Position numbers and translations under genes: made by a program. This document shows positions 1 through 8,017 of a DNA stretch of 48,275 nucleotides, one piece after another. The stretch covers positions 1 through 48,275 of the forward strand of contig SLDE01000127.1 in NCBI GenBank assembly GCA_007125455.1, written 5' to 3'. The DNA comes from Ectothiorhodospiraceae bacterium. Its GTDB lineage: Bacteria > Pseudomonadota > Gammaproteobacteria > Thiohalomonadales > Thiohalomonadaceae. How positions within the stretch are numbered: position 1 is the first letter of the stretch; every line of letters begins with the position of its first letter. The notes under the pieces were generated by a model. The model saw only the letters and a list, made by a program, of their open reading frames with translations, was not told the DNA's origin and searched no databases.

Positions 1-2
1 GG

Positions 3-701
3 GGGCTCTGGCAGCTCAGCGGAGGGCGCACCATGCTTCAGCACCCTGTTGAGTACGGCTTGTGGCGAGGGTTCTTTTTTTCGGTATGCCTCATCGCATT
101 GGGCTCCAGCTATTACCACCTGGCCCCGGACAACCACACGCTGATCTGGGATCGTCTCGCCATCGCCATAGCCTTTGCCTATCTATTGAGCATCGCCCTG
201 GCCGAGAGCATCCACCCACGCCTGGGCAAGTGGGCCTCCCTTGTCTTGCTGCCCTACGCCATCCTAAGCGTGCTCTACTGGTGGTGGAGTGAACAGGCCG
301 GTGCGGGCGATCTGCGTCCCTACCTGTTACTACAAGGCTACGGACTGCTCCTGCTGCCGCTACTGTACGCACTCTACCGGGGCCACTATAACCGACGTGG
401 CTACATGCATATCACGGTACTCCTGTACCTGTTGGCGATGCTGAGTGAGTGGCTGGACACACAGATCCTGGAGCTGAGCGGCTTTATCAGCGGTCACACC
501 CTCAAACACCTGCTGGTCGCCCTCTCGATCTACAGCCTGATCCGCATGCTGCAAAGGCGCCAGCCCCGTAGCCCCGAGCTTCTCCATGAGCAACAGGGAG
601 AAGAAACACTGGCCGCGGAGAAGCGCGCGCTGGCGGATGGGATCACTGGGGAGAACAACGGGCAGTGGCGACAACTTCAGCAATCGGTCAAGCCGCGCTA
701 A
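3..701 (+). CDS. Ceramidase-like (CREST-type) membrane protein, 5' end cut by window edge
   Basis: This is a multi-pass membrane protein of the alkaline ceramidase/CREST-like family. The recognisable motif is GSSYYHLAPDNHTLIWDRL, with the SxxYH and D-R-L elements that carry metal-binding and catalytic residues in this family. About six hydrophobic segments follow up to residue 180, and then a polar tail rich in Q, E and K. The first ATG is at 33, but the frame stays open to the window edge and would add GLWQLSGGRT, which looks like the end of an earlier family segment. I therefore read the gene as truncated at its 5' end. In family members the conserved region begins several dozen residues earlier. 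The enzyme class (amide hydrolysis of a sphingoid-like lipid) is only a family inference; bacterial members are mostly uncharacterised. The gene converges on the redoxin gene, with a palindromic element in between. Confidence 0.7.
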   Translation, partial: GLWQLSGGRTMLQHPVEYGLWRGFFFSVCLIALGSSYYHLAPDNHTLIWDRLAIAIAFAYLLSIALAESIHPRLGKWASLVLLPYAILSVLYWWWSEQAGAGDLRPYLLLQGYGLLLLPLLYALYRGHYNRRGYMHITVLLYLLAMLSEWLDTQILELSGFISGHTLKHLLVALSIYSLIRMLQRRQPRSPELLHEQQGEETLAAEKRALADGITGENNGQWRQLQQSVKPR

Positions 702-707
702 GGCTAA

Positions 708-866
708 GGGGGCTGGTCAGAATAATATTGTCAACACCGAGGGCGTGCCTGAGCCATCAATGCAAGGCGCGTTTCGCAGGGAATGGCCACTCCCTTGCCA
801 AGAAACGCAACACAGCAGTGATGGCTCAGGCGCGGCCGAATGTAAATATTATTTTGACCAGCCCCC
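708..866. mobile_element. 159-bp MITE-like palindromic element with TAA target duplication
   Basis: The ends are near-perfect inverted repeats of 23 bp. The left arm at 708-730 starts GGGGGCTGGTCA and the right arm at 844-866 ends TGACCAGCCCCC, with two mismatches. The element is flanked by TAA at 705-707 and TAA at 867-869, as expected for a 3-bp target duplication. Two further nested inverted repeats lie inside: GCCTGAGCCATCA at 747-759 with its complement at 819-831, and GCGTTTC at 769-775 with GAAACGC at 802-808. The centre is a palindrome around TGGCCA (784-789). It encodes no transposase. It exactly fills the gap between two converging genes, so its RNA would form a long hairpin that may end transcription from both sides. 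The parent insertion sequence family is not identified. Confidence 0.7.
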
Positions 867-874
867 TAAGGCAA

Positions 875-1450
875 TCAGGTGTAGCCGGGCTCGTTGCCCA
901 CCTTCCATTTGATATTGCAGCCCAGGCTGGGGATCTGCTCCTCCGGCACCATCAGGCCAGCGGTCACCGCCTTGATCGCATCTTCCAGATCCGCACCGCT
1001 AACCGGCAGGTCGTTACCCGGACGGGAGGCATCAAACTGGCCGCGATAGACCAGCTTGTGATCGCTATCGAACAGGTAGAGATCCGGAGTGCAGGCAGCG
1101 CGATAGTCCTTGGCCACCTGCTGGCTCTCATCGTAAAGGTAAGGGAAGCCGATCCCATACTCCTGGACAAAGTCGACCATCTTCTCCGGGCTGTCGTCGG
1201 GGTAGTTGGCCACATCGTTGCTGTTAATCGCGATGAAATCCACATCCTGGCCGTGATAGTTATCCGCCAAGGTGGCCAGACGTGCGGCAATGTGCTTCAC
1301 GTAGGGGCAGTGGTTGCAGATAAACATCACCACTACCGGGCGACCAGCAAAGTCTGCCAGGCTAATATGCTTTCCTGAGGCAGGCTCGGGCAGGGTGAAG
1401 GCCGGGGCAGCGGTGCCTAATGGCAACATGGTGGATGGTGTTCTAGCCAT
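875..1450 (-). CDS. Thioredoxin-like/redoxin family protein
   Basis: This 191-residue cytoplasmic protein has the AhpC/TSA-redoxin fold. The N-terminal stretch has the typical PAFTLPEPASGK strand pattern. The active-site motif is CNHCPYVKHI (C45 and C48), a CxxC in a sequence context characteristic of a widespread uncharacterised thioredoxin-family group. A cis-proline-type segment, ACTPDLYLF, follows. No signal peptide is seen, so it should act in the cytoplasm as a thiol oxidoreductase or peroxidase-like protein. It lies 12 bp after mtnC and is the last gene of the mtn operon, so it is probably co-transcribed with methionine salvage. The substrate is unknown. Confidence 0.8.
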   Translation of the reverse strand: MARTPSTMLPLGTAAPAFTLPEPASGKHISLADFAGRPVVVMFICNHCPYVKHIAARLATLADNYHGQDVDFIAINSNDVANYPDDSPEKMVDFVQEYGIGFPYLYDESQQVAKDYRAACTPDLYLFDSDHKLVYRGQFDASRPGNDLPVSGADLEDAIKAVTAGLMVPEEQIPSLGCNIKWKVGNEPGYT

Positions 1451-1462
1451 GAGCTTGTCTCC

Positions 1463-2143
1463 CTAGTCGAGGTTGATACTATCAAAATCGTGCACCTGCG
1501 GGTGCGCAGCGGTCAGATCCAGCTCCTCTGCTTCCCGTACCAGCCAGCGAGTCTGCATCCCGGCCGAACGGGCGGCGTCCAGTTCCTCACGGATGTCGGA
1601 GAGAAAGAGGATCTCCCCGGCCCGTCCGCCGATTTGCGCGGCGATCCCCTCGTAGGAGGAGGATTCACGCTTGTGGCCCATGCGGGTATCGAAATAGCCG
1701 CTGAACAACCCACTGAGATCACCAAAGTCACTGTAGCTGAAAAGCAGCTGCTGTGCCTGTACCGATCCGGAGGAGTATACATAGAGGCCAAGCCCACTCT
1801 GATGCCACTGGCGCAGGTTGCGCAGGGCATCTTCATAAACATGGCCGGTAAAATCCCCCTGACGGTAACCCGCCTCCCACACCATACCTTGTAGGGCCTT
1901 GAGTGGGGTCACCTTGCGGTCCTCGTCGATCCACTGTTCCAGATGGGCAATCGCCTGCTCGGTATCCAGCGGCTCGCCGGCCTCCAGGGAGACCGCCTGC
2001 AGTTGCTGCTGGACGGCCTCTTCAGCATGGTGGCGACGAATGTACGCCCCCAGCTGGCTGCGGGCGTAGGGAAACAGCACCTCATGCACAAAGCGGATCG
2101 ATGAGGTAGTCCCTTCGATGTCGGTGAGAATATTGCGGATCAT
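1463..2143 (-). CDS. mtnC: Acireductone synthase (enolase-phosphatase E1)
   Basis: This bifunctional HAD-superfamily enzyme of the methionine salvage pathway enolises 2,3-diketo-5-methylthiopentyl-1-phosphate and removes the phosphate to give the acireductone. HAD motif I is DIEGTTSSI (nucleophile D8, with the E10 typical of MtnC rather than the usual D). Motif II is the YSSGSVQAQ region, a GHKRESSSY segment supplies the lysine, and motif IV is LFLSDIREELD. The length of 226 residues is normal. The ATG overlaps the mtnD stop by 4 bp (ATGA), which points to translational coupling. It is an Mg-dependent cytoplasmic enzyme. Confidence 0.95.
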   Translation of the reverse strand: MIRNILTDIEGTTSSIRFVHEVLFPYARSQLGAYIRRHHAEEAVQQQLQAVSLEAGEPLDTEQAIAHLEQWIDEDRKVTPLKALQGMVWEAGYRQGDFTGHVYEDALRNLRQWHQSGLGLYVYSSGSVQAQQLLFSYSDFGDLSGLFSGYFDTRMGHKRESSSYEGIAAQIGGRAGEILFLSDIREELDAARSAGMQTRWLVREAEELDLTAAHPQVHDFDSINLD

Positions 2144-2700
2144 GCGCTTTGCGCCACAAACTGATCGTAGTCGGGAAAGGCCGTAGCGATCTCGCTACCG
2201 GTAAACTCCCCTACCCAGCCATCCGGGATAACGAACAGGCGAATACACTTGAAGTCCGGCTCGCTGCCCATGTCGAACCAGTGGGTGACACCGGCAGGGA
2301 CGGAGATCAGATCCCCCGCTTCACACAGCACCAGATAGACCCGATCCGCTACGTGAAGATAGAACAGGCCGCTGCCGGCAACGAAGAAACGCAGCTCAAA
2401 ATCACTGTGGGTGTGCTCGGCAAGAAACTTTTGCCGCATCTCGGCCTTCTGTGGATGATCCGGGCCTAGCGCGACCACGTCCACCGACTGAAAGCCATAC
2501 TCGGCATTAAGGCGGGCTACATCAACGGCATAGGCCTCCAGAACGGCCTCCTGATCCGCATCAGGGGCCAGGGGGGCATTGGCCTCCCAACGTTCGAAGC
2601 GCACCCCGATCTCCGCCAGGCTGGCCGCGATGGCCGCATGGTCATACAGAGGCTCACCTTGGGGCTGGGCCTGTTCGTTGTAGACAGCCAGTCGGCTCAT
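2140..2700 (-). CDS. mtnD: Acireductone dioxygenase
   Basis: This cupin-fold metal dioxygenase is the penultimate step of methionine salvage. With Fe it converts acireductone and O2 to 2-keto-4-methylthiobutyrate plus formate; with Ni the family gives an off-pathway product with CO. The metal ligands are visible as H96, H98 and E102 in EHTHSDFELRF, and H140 in GVTHWFDMG. The length of 186 residues is typical. It overlaps mtnB by 4 bp upstream and mtnC by 4 bp downstream, so the three are translationally coupled. The bound metal cannot be read from sequence. Confidence 0.95.
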   Translation of the reverse strand: MSRLAVYNEQAQPQGEPLYDHAAIAASLAEIGVRFERWEANAPLAPDADQEAVLEAYAVDVARLNAEYGFQSVDVVALGPDHPQKAEMRQKFLAEHTHSDFELRFFVAGSGLFYLHVADRVYLVLCEAGDLISVPAGVTHWFDMGSEPDFKCIRLFVIPDGWVGEFTGSEIATAFPDYDQFVAQSA

Positions 2701-3332
2701 GGTCGTTTCACCCTCATCATGGTCAGTTCACACTCAAACAAAAACTCGAAGGCCTCGATGTGACGCAGGCACTCGGCCATATCCCGCCCCCAAGTATAAA
2801 GGCCATGACCGGCGATAAGATAACCATGCACCGGCGGGTGGGCATCCATCCAACCATCGACCAAGGTACTCAGGCGCGCGATGTCCTGATCGTTGGGGAA
2901 AATCGGCAGCACCAAGCGGCTTTCATGGGTATCGATCCCGGCAAAGGCCTTCAGCAGTTCGTAGTCTTCAAATACCAGTGTAGTTCGATGCAGGCGCGAC
3001 AACACGGTAGCATTCACAGAATGGGTATGCAGCACCGCCGTTGCGCTGGGATAGCGCTGGTAGAGCGCGGTATGCAGCAGGGTCTCGGCGGAGGGACGAC
3101 GCGCCTCCAGCGGCTCACCGGCGCGATTGATGCGCATCACCGCCCCCTCATCCAGCGCGCCCTTGTGGCAGCCGGAGGCAGTGATCGCAATATCGCCATC
3201 GTCCAGACGTACCGAAAAATTGCTACTGGTAGCCGGCACCCAACCCCGCTGATGCAAAAAACGACCGGCATCGATGATCGCCTGGCTGGCCACTGGCCAC
3301 GGACTACCTAATGCTGCTGTTTGCTCGTTCAC
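2697..3332 (-). CDS. mtnB: Methylthioribulose-1-phosphate dehydratase
   Basis: This class II aldolase-fold, zinc-dependent enzyme dehydrates 5-methylthioribulose-1-phosphate to the diketone used by MtnC. Zinc-binding motifs are HTHS and GHGLYTWG, with the NFSVR and TASGCHKG segments typical of the family. I place the start at a GTG at 3332: it has a strong Shine-Dalgarno sequence (GGAGG, 5 nt away), gives a 211-residue protein of family-like length, and lies 25 bp after the preceding stop. An ATG at 3365 would overlap the upstream gene by 8 bp and add a non-conserved tail. The earlier pathway genes (mtnN or mtnP, mtnK, mtnA) are not in this window. Confidence 0.93.
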   Translation of the reverse strand: MNEQTAALGSPWPVASQAIIDAGRFLHQRGWVPATSSNFSVRLDDGDIAITASGCHKGALDEGAVMRINRAGEPLEARRPSAETLLHTALYQRYPSATAVLHTHSVNATVLSRLHRTTLVFEDYELLKAFAGIDTHESRLVLPIFPNDQDIARLSTLVDGWMDAHPPVHGYLIAGHGLYTWGRDMAECLRHIEAFEFLFECELTMMRVKRP

Positions 3333-3357
3333 ATCTTCCTCCCGGTTTTGGCTATTA

Positions 3358-3909
3358 TCAGCCATCCAGACGCGCTTGCAAACGGGCAACCATCTGTCGA
3401 ATGCTCTGTTGGGAGGAGAGCGCGGAGGCGTGACGCAGGTGCTCACTGGCCACAGCCGCCTCCCCCTGCTGGATCGCCAGCTCGGCGAGCAGACAGTGGA
3501 TCAGGCTGCGATCATTTTCGGTACGGATCGGGCCACTGGCGGCGGCAAGCAGATGCACCTTGGCCGCAGCCAAGCGCCCTGCGCTGATATCCACCACCCC
3601 CTTGAGCCAATTGTAGTAGGCCAGGCTTTGCCGTTCGAGCAGGGATGGCCAACGGGTTGCCAGCAGCATCGCACCCATCTCATCGAGCCGATGGCTTTTA
3701 AAGGCGTCAAAGGCAGGCCAGACGCTCCCATGACGCAGCGCATCCCAACTCAGCCACATGGAAACAGGCAGGAACAGTAGCCCCCACCAACTCAGCATCA
3801 GCGCCAGATATAGCGCACACACCAGCGCGATAAGCGCGATGATCAGGCGTACATCCGGGGTAAACTGTTGTATGAAGCGTGAAAAAGTCCTGATTGTCCT
3901 GTTCTCCAT
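3358..3909 (-). CDS. Hypothetical membrane protein with TPR-like helical domain
   Basis: I do not recognise a named family for this 183-residue protein. Residues 20-58 form two close hydrophobic segments (RLIIALIALVCALYLALML and a WWGLLFLPVSMWLSW stretch) anchoring it in the inner membrane. The remaining 120 residues are amphipathic helices rich in alanine and leucine (for example LAYYNWLKGVVDISAGRLAAAKV read in parts), with the spacing of tetratricopeptide-like repeats. This suggests a cytoplasmic protein-interaction surface. It is the first gene of the mtn operon, 25 bp upstream of mtnB, so it is probably co-transcribed. A role in methionine salvage is not implied by its sequence. Confidence 0.65.
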   Translation of the reverse strand: MENRTIRTFSRFIQQFTPDVRLIIALIALVCALYLALMLSWWGLLFLPVSMWLSWDALRHGSVWPAFDAFKSHRLDEMGAMLLATRWPSLLERQSLAYYNWLKGVVDISAGRLAAAKVHLLAAASGPIRTENDRSLIHCLLAELAIQQGEAAVASEHLRHASALSSQQSIRQMVARLQARLDG

Positions 3910-3945
3910 AACGGTAGGATCACCGGCTTTAGCGATCCGACGGGC

Positions 3946-3974
3946 AAAAAAACGGGGGCATGCGCCCCCGTTTT
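3946..3974 (-). terminator. Rho-independent terminator after pnp
   Basis: A perfect hairpin with stem CGGGGGC/GCCCCCG around a central CATG is flanked by seven As on one side and four Ts on the other. Read on the minus strand it ends in a T7 run, 20 bp beyond the pnp stop. Its symmetry could also stop transcription coming from the other side. Confidence 0.9.
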
Positions 3975-3994
3975 GACTAGCCAGACTGCAGCGC

Positions 3995-6085
3995 TTACTC
4001 GGCGACTACTGCCTTCATGCTGAGGCGAATACGGCCCTGCTTGTCGATCTCCAGCACCTTGACCTTGACCATATCACCCTCGTTGAGTTTGTCGCTAACC
4101 TTTTCGACACGCTCCTCGGAGATCTGCGAGATATGAACCAGACCGTCCTTGCCGGGCAACACGGTGACAAAGGCGCCGAAGTCCATCAGCTTGGAGACAC
4201 GCCCTTCGTAGGTCATACCAACTTCCACATCGGCGGTAAGCTGCTCAATGCGGCGACGCGCCTCTTCACCAGCATTCATGTCTACTGAGGCGATCTTGAC
4301 AGTACCATCGTCGCTCAGGTCGATGGAGGCACCGGTCTCCTCGGTGATGGAGCGGATGGTCGCACCACCCTTGCCGATCACGTCGCGGATCTTATCCGGG
4401 TTGATCTTGATGGTGATGTAGCGTGGGGCAAAGGCTGACATGTCCTGACGCGCTTCGCTCAACACCGCATTCATCTTGCCAAGGATATGCAGCCGCCCTT
4501 CCTTGGCTTGCTCCAAGGCGATCTCCATGATCTGACGGGTGATCCCCTCGATCTTGATATCCATTTGCAGTGCGGTGATGCCATCCTCACTACCAGCGAC
4601 CTTAAAGTCCATATCACCCAGGTGATCTTCATCGCCGAGGATATCGGTCAATACGGCAAACTTATCCTCATCCTTGATCAGGCCCATCGCCACCCCGGCA
4701 ACCGGGGCCTTGAGTGGTACACCGGCATCCATCAGTGCGAGGCTGCTACCACAGACACTGGCCATCGAGCTGGAGCCATTGGACTCAGTGATCTCGGAGA
4801 CCACACGCACGGTATAGGGGAAGTCGTCTGCGCTTGGCATGACCGCCGCAACACCACGCTTGGCCAAGCGTCCATGGCCGATCTCGCGGCGCTTGGGGCT
4901 GCCGACCATGCCGGTCTCGCCGACACAGGAGGGCGGGAAGTTGTAGTGCAGCATGAAGGGTTCCTTGCGCTCCCCTTCGATCGCATCGATGATCTGTGCA
5001 TCACGAGCGGTGCCAAGGGTGGTGACCACCAGCGCCTGGGTTTCACCACGGGTGAACAGGGCCGAACCGTGGGTGCGCGGCAGCAGGCCAGTCTTCACCT
5101 GAATATCACGCACGGTACGGGTATCACGGCCATCGATACGCGGTTCGCCGGCGAGGATACGCTCACGAACCACCTTTTTCTCCAGCTTGGCAATGGCGGC
5201 ACTCACCTCGCCCTTGTCCCAGCACGGCTCGGCACCCTCGGCGCTAAGCTTTTCGACGATACCGCTACGGATCGCGCTCAGGCGATCATAGCGGGCCATC
5301 TTGTCACTGATCTGGAAGGCCTCGGTAAAGGCGTGCTTGCCCTCGGCGGCAACCGCCTCGGCCAGAGCGGCGTCGGCCTCCACTGCCTGCCAGTCCCATT
5401 TTTCGACCCCGGCCTCGACGACCAACTCGTTGATCGCCTTAACAACGGCCTGCATCTGCTCATGACCGTACAACACCGCACCGAGCATGACTTCTTCATT
5501 AAGAAGATTGGCCTCGGATTCCACCATCAGCACAGCGTGTTCGGTACCGGCGACGATAAGGTCCAGATCCGATTCAGCCAGGGCAGACAGGCTCGGATTG
5601 AGCAGATATTCGCCATTTTTGTAACCGACACGGGCACCGCCGATGGGCCCATTGAAGGGGGCACCAGACAGGCTAAGGGCAGCCGATGCGCCGATCATTG
5701 CCGGGATCTCCGGGTCGATCTCGGGATCGAGGGAAACCACCGTCGCAATGACCTGCACCTCATTGGTAAAGCCTGCCGGGAAAAGCGGGCGCAAGGGACG
5801 ATCGATCAAGCGAGAGGTCAGGGTCTCCTTCTCGCTTGGACGGCCTTCACGACGAAAGAATCCACCGGGGATCTTGCCAGCAGCATAGGTGCGCTCCTGG
5901 TAGTTGACGGTCATCGGGAAGAAGTCCCTCCCCTCCGCCGCTTCCTTTTTGGCTACCGCGGTGACCATTACCACGGTGTCCCCCATACTACACATCACCG
6001 CACCGGAGGCTTGGCGAGCGATCTCACCGGTTTCCAGCTTGAGGGTGTGCGCGCCGTATTGGATTTCTTTCTTGATGGCAGTCAC
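3995..6085 (-). CDS. pnp: Polynucleotide phosphorylase
   Basis: This phosphorolytic 3'-to-5' exoribonuclease trims mRNA to nucleoside diphosphates and usually works with RNase E in the degradosome. Its 696 residues cover the expected order: two RNase PH domains separated by a helical linker, a KH domain with its GxxG loop (IRDVIGKGGATIRS), and a C-terminal S1 domain (GMTYEGRVSKLMDFGAFV). The start codon is GTG, preceded by AAAGGAA about 9 nt away. It follows rpsO, as in most Proteobacteria, with a GC hairpin in the leader that may be cut by RNase III and support autoregulation, by analogy with E. coli. Confidence 0.98.
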   Translation of the reverse strand: MTAIKKEIQYGAHTLKLETGEIARQASGAVMCSMGDTVVMVTAVAKKEAAEGRDFFPMTVNYQERTYAAGKIPGGFFRREGRPSEKETLTSRLIDRPLRPLFPAGFTNEVQVIATVVSLDPEIDPEIPAMIGASAALSLSGAPFNGPIGGARVGYKNGEYLLNPSLSALAESDLDLIVAGTEHAVLMVESEANLLNEEVMLGAVLYGHEQMQAVVKAINELVVEAGVEKWDWQAVEADAALAEAVAAEGKHAFTEAFQISDKMARYDRLSAIRSGIVEKLSAEGAEPCWDKGEVSAAIAKLEKKVVRERILAGEPRIDGRDTRTVRDIQVKTGLLPRTHGSALFTRGETQALVVTTLGTARDAQIIDAIEGERKEPFMLHYNFPPSCVGETGMVGSPKRREIGHGRLAKRGVAAVMPSADDFPYTVRVVSEITESNGSSSMASVCGSSLALMDAGVPLKAPVAGVAMGLIKDEDKFAVLTDILGDEDHLGDMDFKVAGSEDGITALQMDIKIEGITRQIMEIALEQAKEGRLHILGKMNAVLSEARQDMSAFAPRYITIKINPDKIRDVIGKGGATIRSITEETGASIDLSDDGTVKIASVDMNAGEEARRRIEQLTADVEVGMTYEGRVSKLMDFGAFVTVLPGKDGLVHISQISEERVEKVSDKLNEGDMVKVKVLEIDKQGRIRLSMKAVVAE

Positions 6086-6140
6086 GATCTTAATGTTCCT
6101 TTTGGCCTGTTTGACAGTTTCGCCGCATGCACGGCACGAC

Positions 6141-6167
6141 CCCGCCCCCCTAGGGGCAGGGGGCGGG
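6141..6167 (-). promoter_or_regulatory. GC-rich hairpin in the rpsO-pnp spacer
   Basis: CCCGCCCCC at 6141-6149 pairs with GGGGGCGGG at 6159-6167 around a short loop. There is no T run on the minus strand after it, so it is not a clear intrinsic terminator. Its place just after rpsO and before pnp matches the processing stem-loop known upstream of E. coli pnp; that function is inferred. Confidence 0.6.
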
Positions 6168-6174
6168 ATCAGAC

Positions 6175-6444
6175 TTACTTACGCAAGCCCAGGCGGGAAA
6201 TCAGTGAACGATAACGCTCAACGTCCTTTTTCTTCAGGTAATCCAGCAGTTTGCGGCGCTGGCTTACCATGCGCAGCAGACCACGGCGGGAGTGGTGGTC
6301 GTGGATGTTTTCCTTAAAGTGGCCGGACAGACCGTCGATGTTGGCCGACAACAGGGCAACCTGAACCTCGGGGGAACCGGAGTCATTGGGGCCTTTGCCG
6401 TACTCATTGATGATATTGGATTTCTGCTCGCTGGTCAGAGACAT
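6175..6444 (-). CDS. rpsO: 30S ribosomal protein S15
   Basis: S15 binds 16S rRNA helices 20-22 and the platform of the small subunit early in assembly. The 89-residue length is standard, and the GSPEVQVALLSANIDGLSGHF and HHSRRGLLRMVSQRRKLLDYL-type segments (read in parts) are diagnostic. An AGGAG Shine-Dalgarno lies about 11 nt before the ATG. It sits between truB and pnp as usual, and has its own promoter upstream, so it can be expressed apart from the rimP operon. Confidence 0.98.
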   Translation of the reverse strand: MSLTSEQKSNIINEYGKGPNDSGSPEVQVALLSANIDGLSGHFKENIHDHHSRRGLLRMVSQRRKLLDYLKKKDVERYRSLISRLGLRK

Positions 6445-6489
6445 CTTGCTTACTGCTCCTGGCTAGGTGATCAAAGTATATAAACGGGT

Positions 6490-6519
6490 ATTTTAACCGC
6501 TGAAGCGGCCATGTAACAA
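6490..6519 (-). promoter_or_regulatory. Predicted sigma-70 promoter of rpsO-pnp
   Basis: On the minus strand a -35 box TTGTTA (6514-6519) and a -10 box TAAAAT (6490-6495) are 18 bp apart. Transcription would start about 40 nt before the rpsO ATG. The spacer holds an imperfect palindrome (GCCGCTTCAGCGG). E. coli also has an rpsO promoter in the truB-rpsO gap. Confidence 0.6.
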
Positions 6520-6537
6520 GGATATTTCGGGGAAAAG

Positions 6538-6697
6538 CCCGAATGTTTCATAAATTGCACACGCCCTCGCTTGTCTCTTGATTACACAATGAATTTTTCT
6601 CTGTCGGGGGTGTGAATAACTACACCACTGCGTCGAAACATCCATCGTGTAATCAATACCCTGCGCGATCATCGTGCGAATTCATGAAACATCCTGG
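6538..6697. repeat. 160-bp palindromic intergenic element, copy A
   Basis: The element starts CCCGAATGTTTCATAAATT and ends with the inverted form AATTCATGAAACATCCTGG. It matches copy B at 27688-27848 over its whole length, sharing for example ACACGCCCTC, AACTACACC, CTGCGTCGAA and CTGCGCGATCATCGTGCGAA. Its right end directly touches the truB stop codon at 6698. No coding frame is seen. It is probably a non-autonomous transposable element; its family is unidentified and no clear target duplication is visible. Confidence 0.7.
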
Positions 6698-7618
6698 CTA
6701 AAGATTCATCAGGCGTTTAGGGCCAATCCGGCCATCATCCAGCACCTGGCCGACCCCCACAAAGCCCTGATCGGGGCCGTAGAGACGGACAAAACCACTG
6801 GTTGGTGACTGCGGGATCTGTACCGGCTGCCCTTGGCGTACATAAAACAGCGCCGTTTCGGTCAGCTCGATGGGCGGGTAGTCACCCAACGCCGACTCCA
6901 TCGGCAGGATATGCGCATCCAGCGCCTCGGCCCCGTCGGCCTCTTCCTGTTCGCGCAGGGCGTCAAGTGAGATCATCCCCTCTTCGAGGAAGGGACCGAC
7001 ACGGGTACGGCGCAGCTGCCCCAGGTGTGCACCACAGCCGAGCGCCTCGCCGATATCTTCGGCCAGGGTGCGGATGTAGGTCCCCTTGGAGCAGTGTACG
7101 TAGATCTCCAGCTCATCACCCTCGATGCGCAACAGGCGCAACTCATGGATGGTGACACGACGTGGCTTGCGCTCCACCTCGATGCCCTGACGTGCCAGTT
7201 TGTAGAGCGGCTGGCCGTTCATCTTGAGGGCAGAATGCATCGGCGGGATCTGTTCGATCTCGCCGCGAAAGCGTGCCAGGACAGCCTCAACCTGGGCTTC
7301 ATCCAAGGCTGGCACCGGGCGGCTCTCAATCACATCCCCCTCGGCATCACCACTGCTGGTCTTCTCACCCAGCTTGCAGGTGCCGACATAGACCTTGTCG
7401 GCATCAAGCAGGTAGGCCGACAACTTGGTCGCCTCACCCAGGCAGATGGGCAACATGCCACTGGCCAGAGGATCGAGGTTTCCCGTATGCCCCGCCTTGG
7501 CGGCAAAGAAGAGACGCTTGACGATCTGCAACGCGGCGTTGGAGCTGATCCCGACAGGTTTATCCAGCAATACCACACCGTTGAGCTTGCGCCCACGGAC
7601 CTTTTGCCGACGTGCCAC
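6698..7618 (-). CDS. truB: tRNA pseudouridine-55 synthase
   Basis: TruB makes pseudouridine 55 in the T-loop of nearly all tRNAs. The catalytic aspartate is D49 in GNLDPLASGMLP, and the N-terminal LLDKPVGISSN motif is diagnostic. The C-terminal part (IPQSPTSGFVRLYGPDQGFVGVG region) forms a PUA-like RNA-binding domain. The length of 306 residues is normal. The start is a GTG at 7618, directly after the rbfA stop codon, consistent with translational coupling in the rimP-pnp operon. Confidence 0.97.
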   Translation of the reverse strand: MARRQKVRGRKLNGVVLLDKPVGISSNAALQIVKRLFFAAKAGHTGNLDPLASGMLPICLGEATKLSAYLLDADKVYVGTCKLGEKTSSGDAEGDVIESRPVPALDEAQVEAVLARFRGEIEQIPPMHSALKMNGQPLYKLARQGIEVERKPRRVTIHELRLLRIEGDELEIYVHCSKGTYIRTLAEDIGEALGCGAHLGQLRRTRVGPFLEEGMISLDALREQEEADGAEALDAHILPMESALGDYPPIELTETALFYVRQGQPVQIPQSPTSGFVRLYGPDQGFVGVGQVLDDGRIGPKRLMNL

Positions 7619-7993
7619 TCAGTTTTCCTCGTTTTTTGACTTATCGCTGGAGACAGCGCGATCGATCAGGGAGCTCAACTGCGCGCCTCGCTCGATTGAA
7701 CTGTCGTATTGAAAGCGCAGTTCGGGCACTACCCGTAGCTGCATGCGCCGCCCTAACTCCCGACGCAGAAAGCCCATGGCACTGCGCAGCCCCTGCTGGG
7801 TGCTGGCAACGTCATGGCCTTGATTGAGTACCGTGAAGAAGACCTTGGCCACGGTAAGATCACGGCTGACCTCAACCGCAGAGATGGTTACCATCCCCAG
7901 GCGAGGATCCTTCAGCTCACGTTGAACCAGAGCAGCCAGCTCACGCTGGATCTGCTCACCTACCCGCCGACTACGGCTGAACTCGTTGGCCAC
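7619..7993 (-). CDS. rbfA: 30S ribosome-binding factor A
   Basis: RbfA is a small KH-fold protein that binds free 30S subunits and helps mature the 16S rRNA 5' end, especially in the cold. Its 124 residues include the typical EFSRSRRVGEQIQRELAALV start and the VSRDLTVAKVFFTVL strand-helix segment. It lies 24 bp after infB and directly before truB, the usual order. The acidic, lysine-rich C-terminal tail is variable in the family. Confidence 0.96.
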   Translation of the reverse strand: MANEFSRSRRVGEQIQRELAALVQRELKDPRLGMVTISAVEVSRDLTVAKVFFTVLNQGHDVASTQQGLRSAMGFLRRELGRRMQLRVVPELRFQYDSSIERGAQLSSLIDRAVSSDKSKNEEN

Positions 7994-8017
7994 GATACTT
8001 ACCTTGACTGGATGCGC

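Noticed and set aside
4487..6214. 575-codon plus-strand open frame opposite pnp
   Set aside because: It lies antisense to a certain pnp gene; high GC and codon bias give long open frames in the complementary phase. The protein has no recognisable domain.
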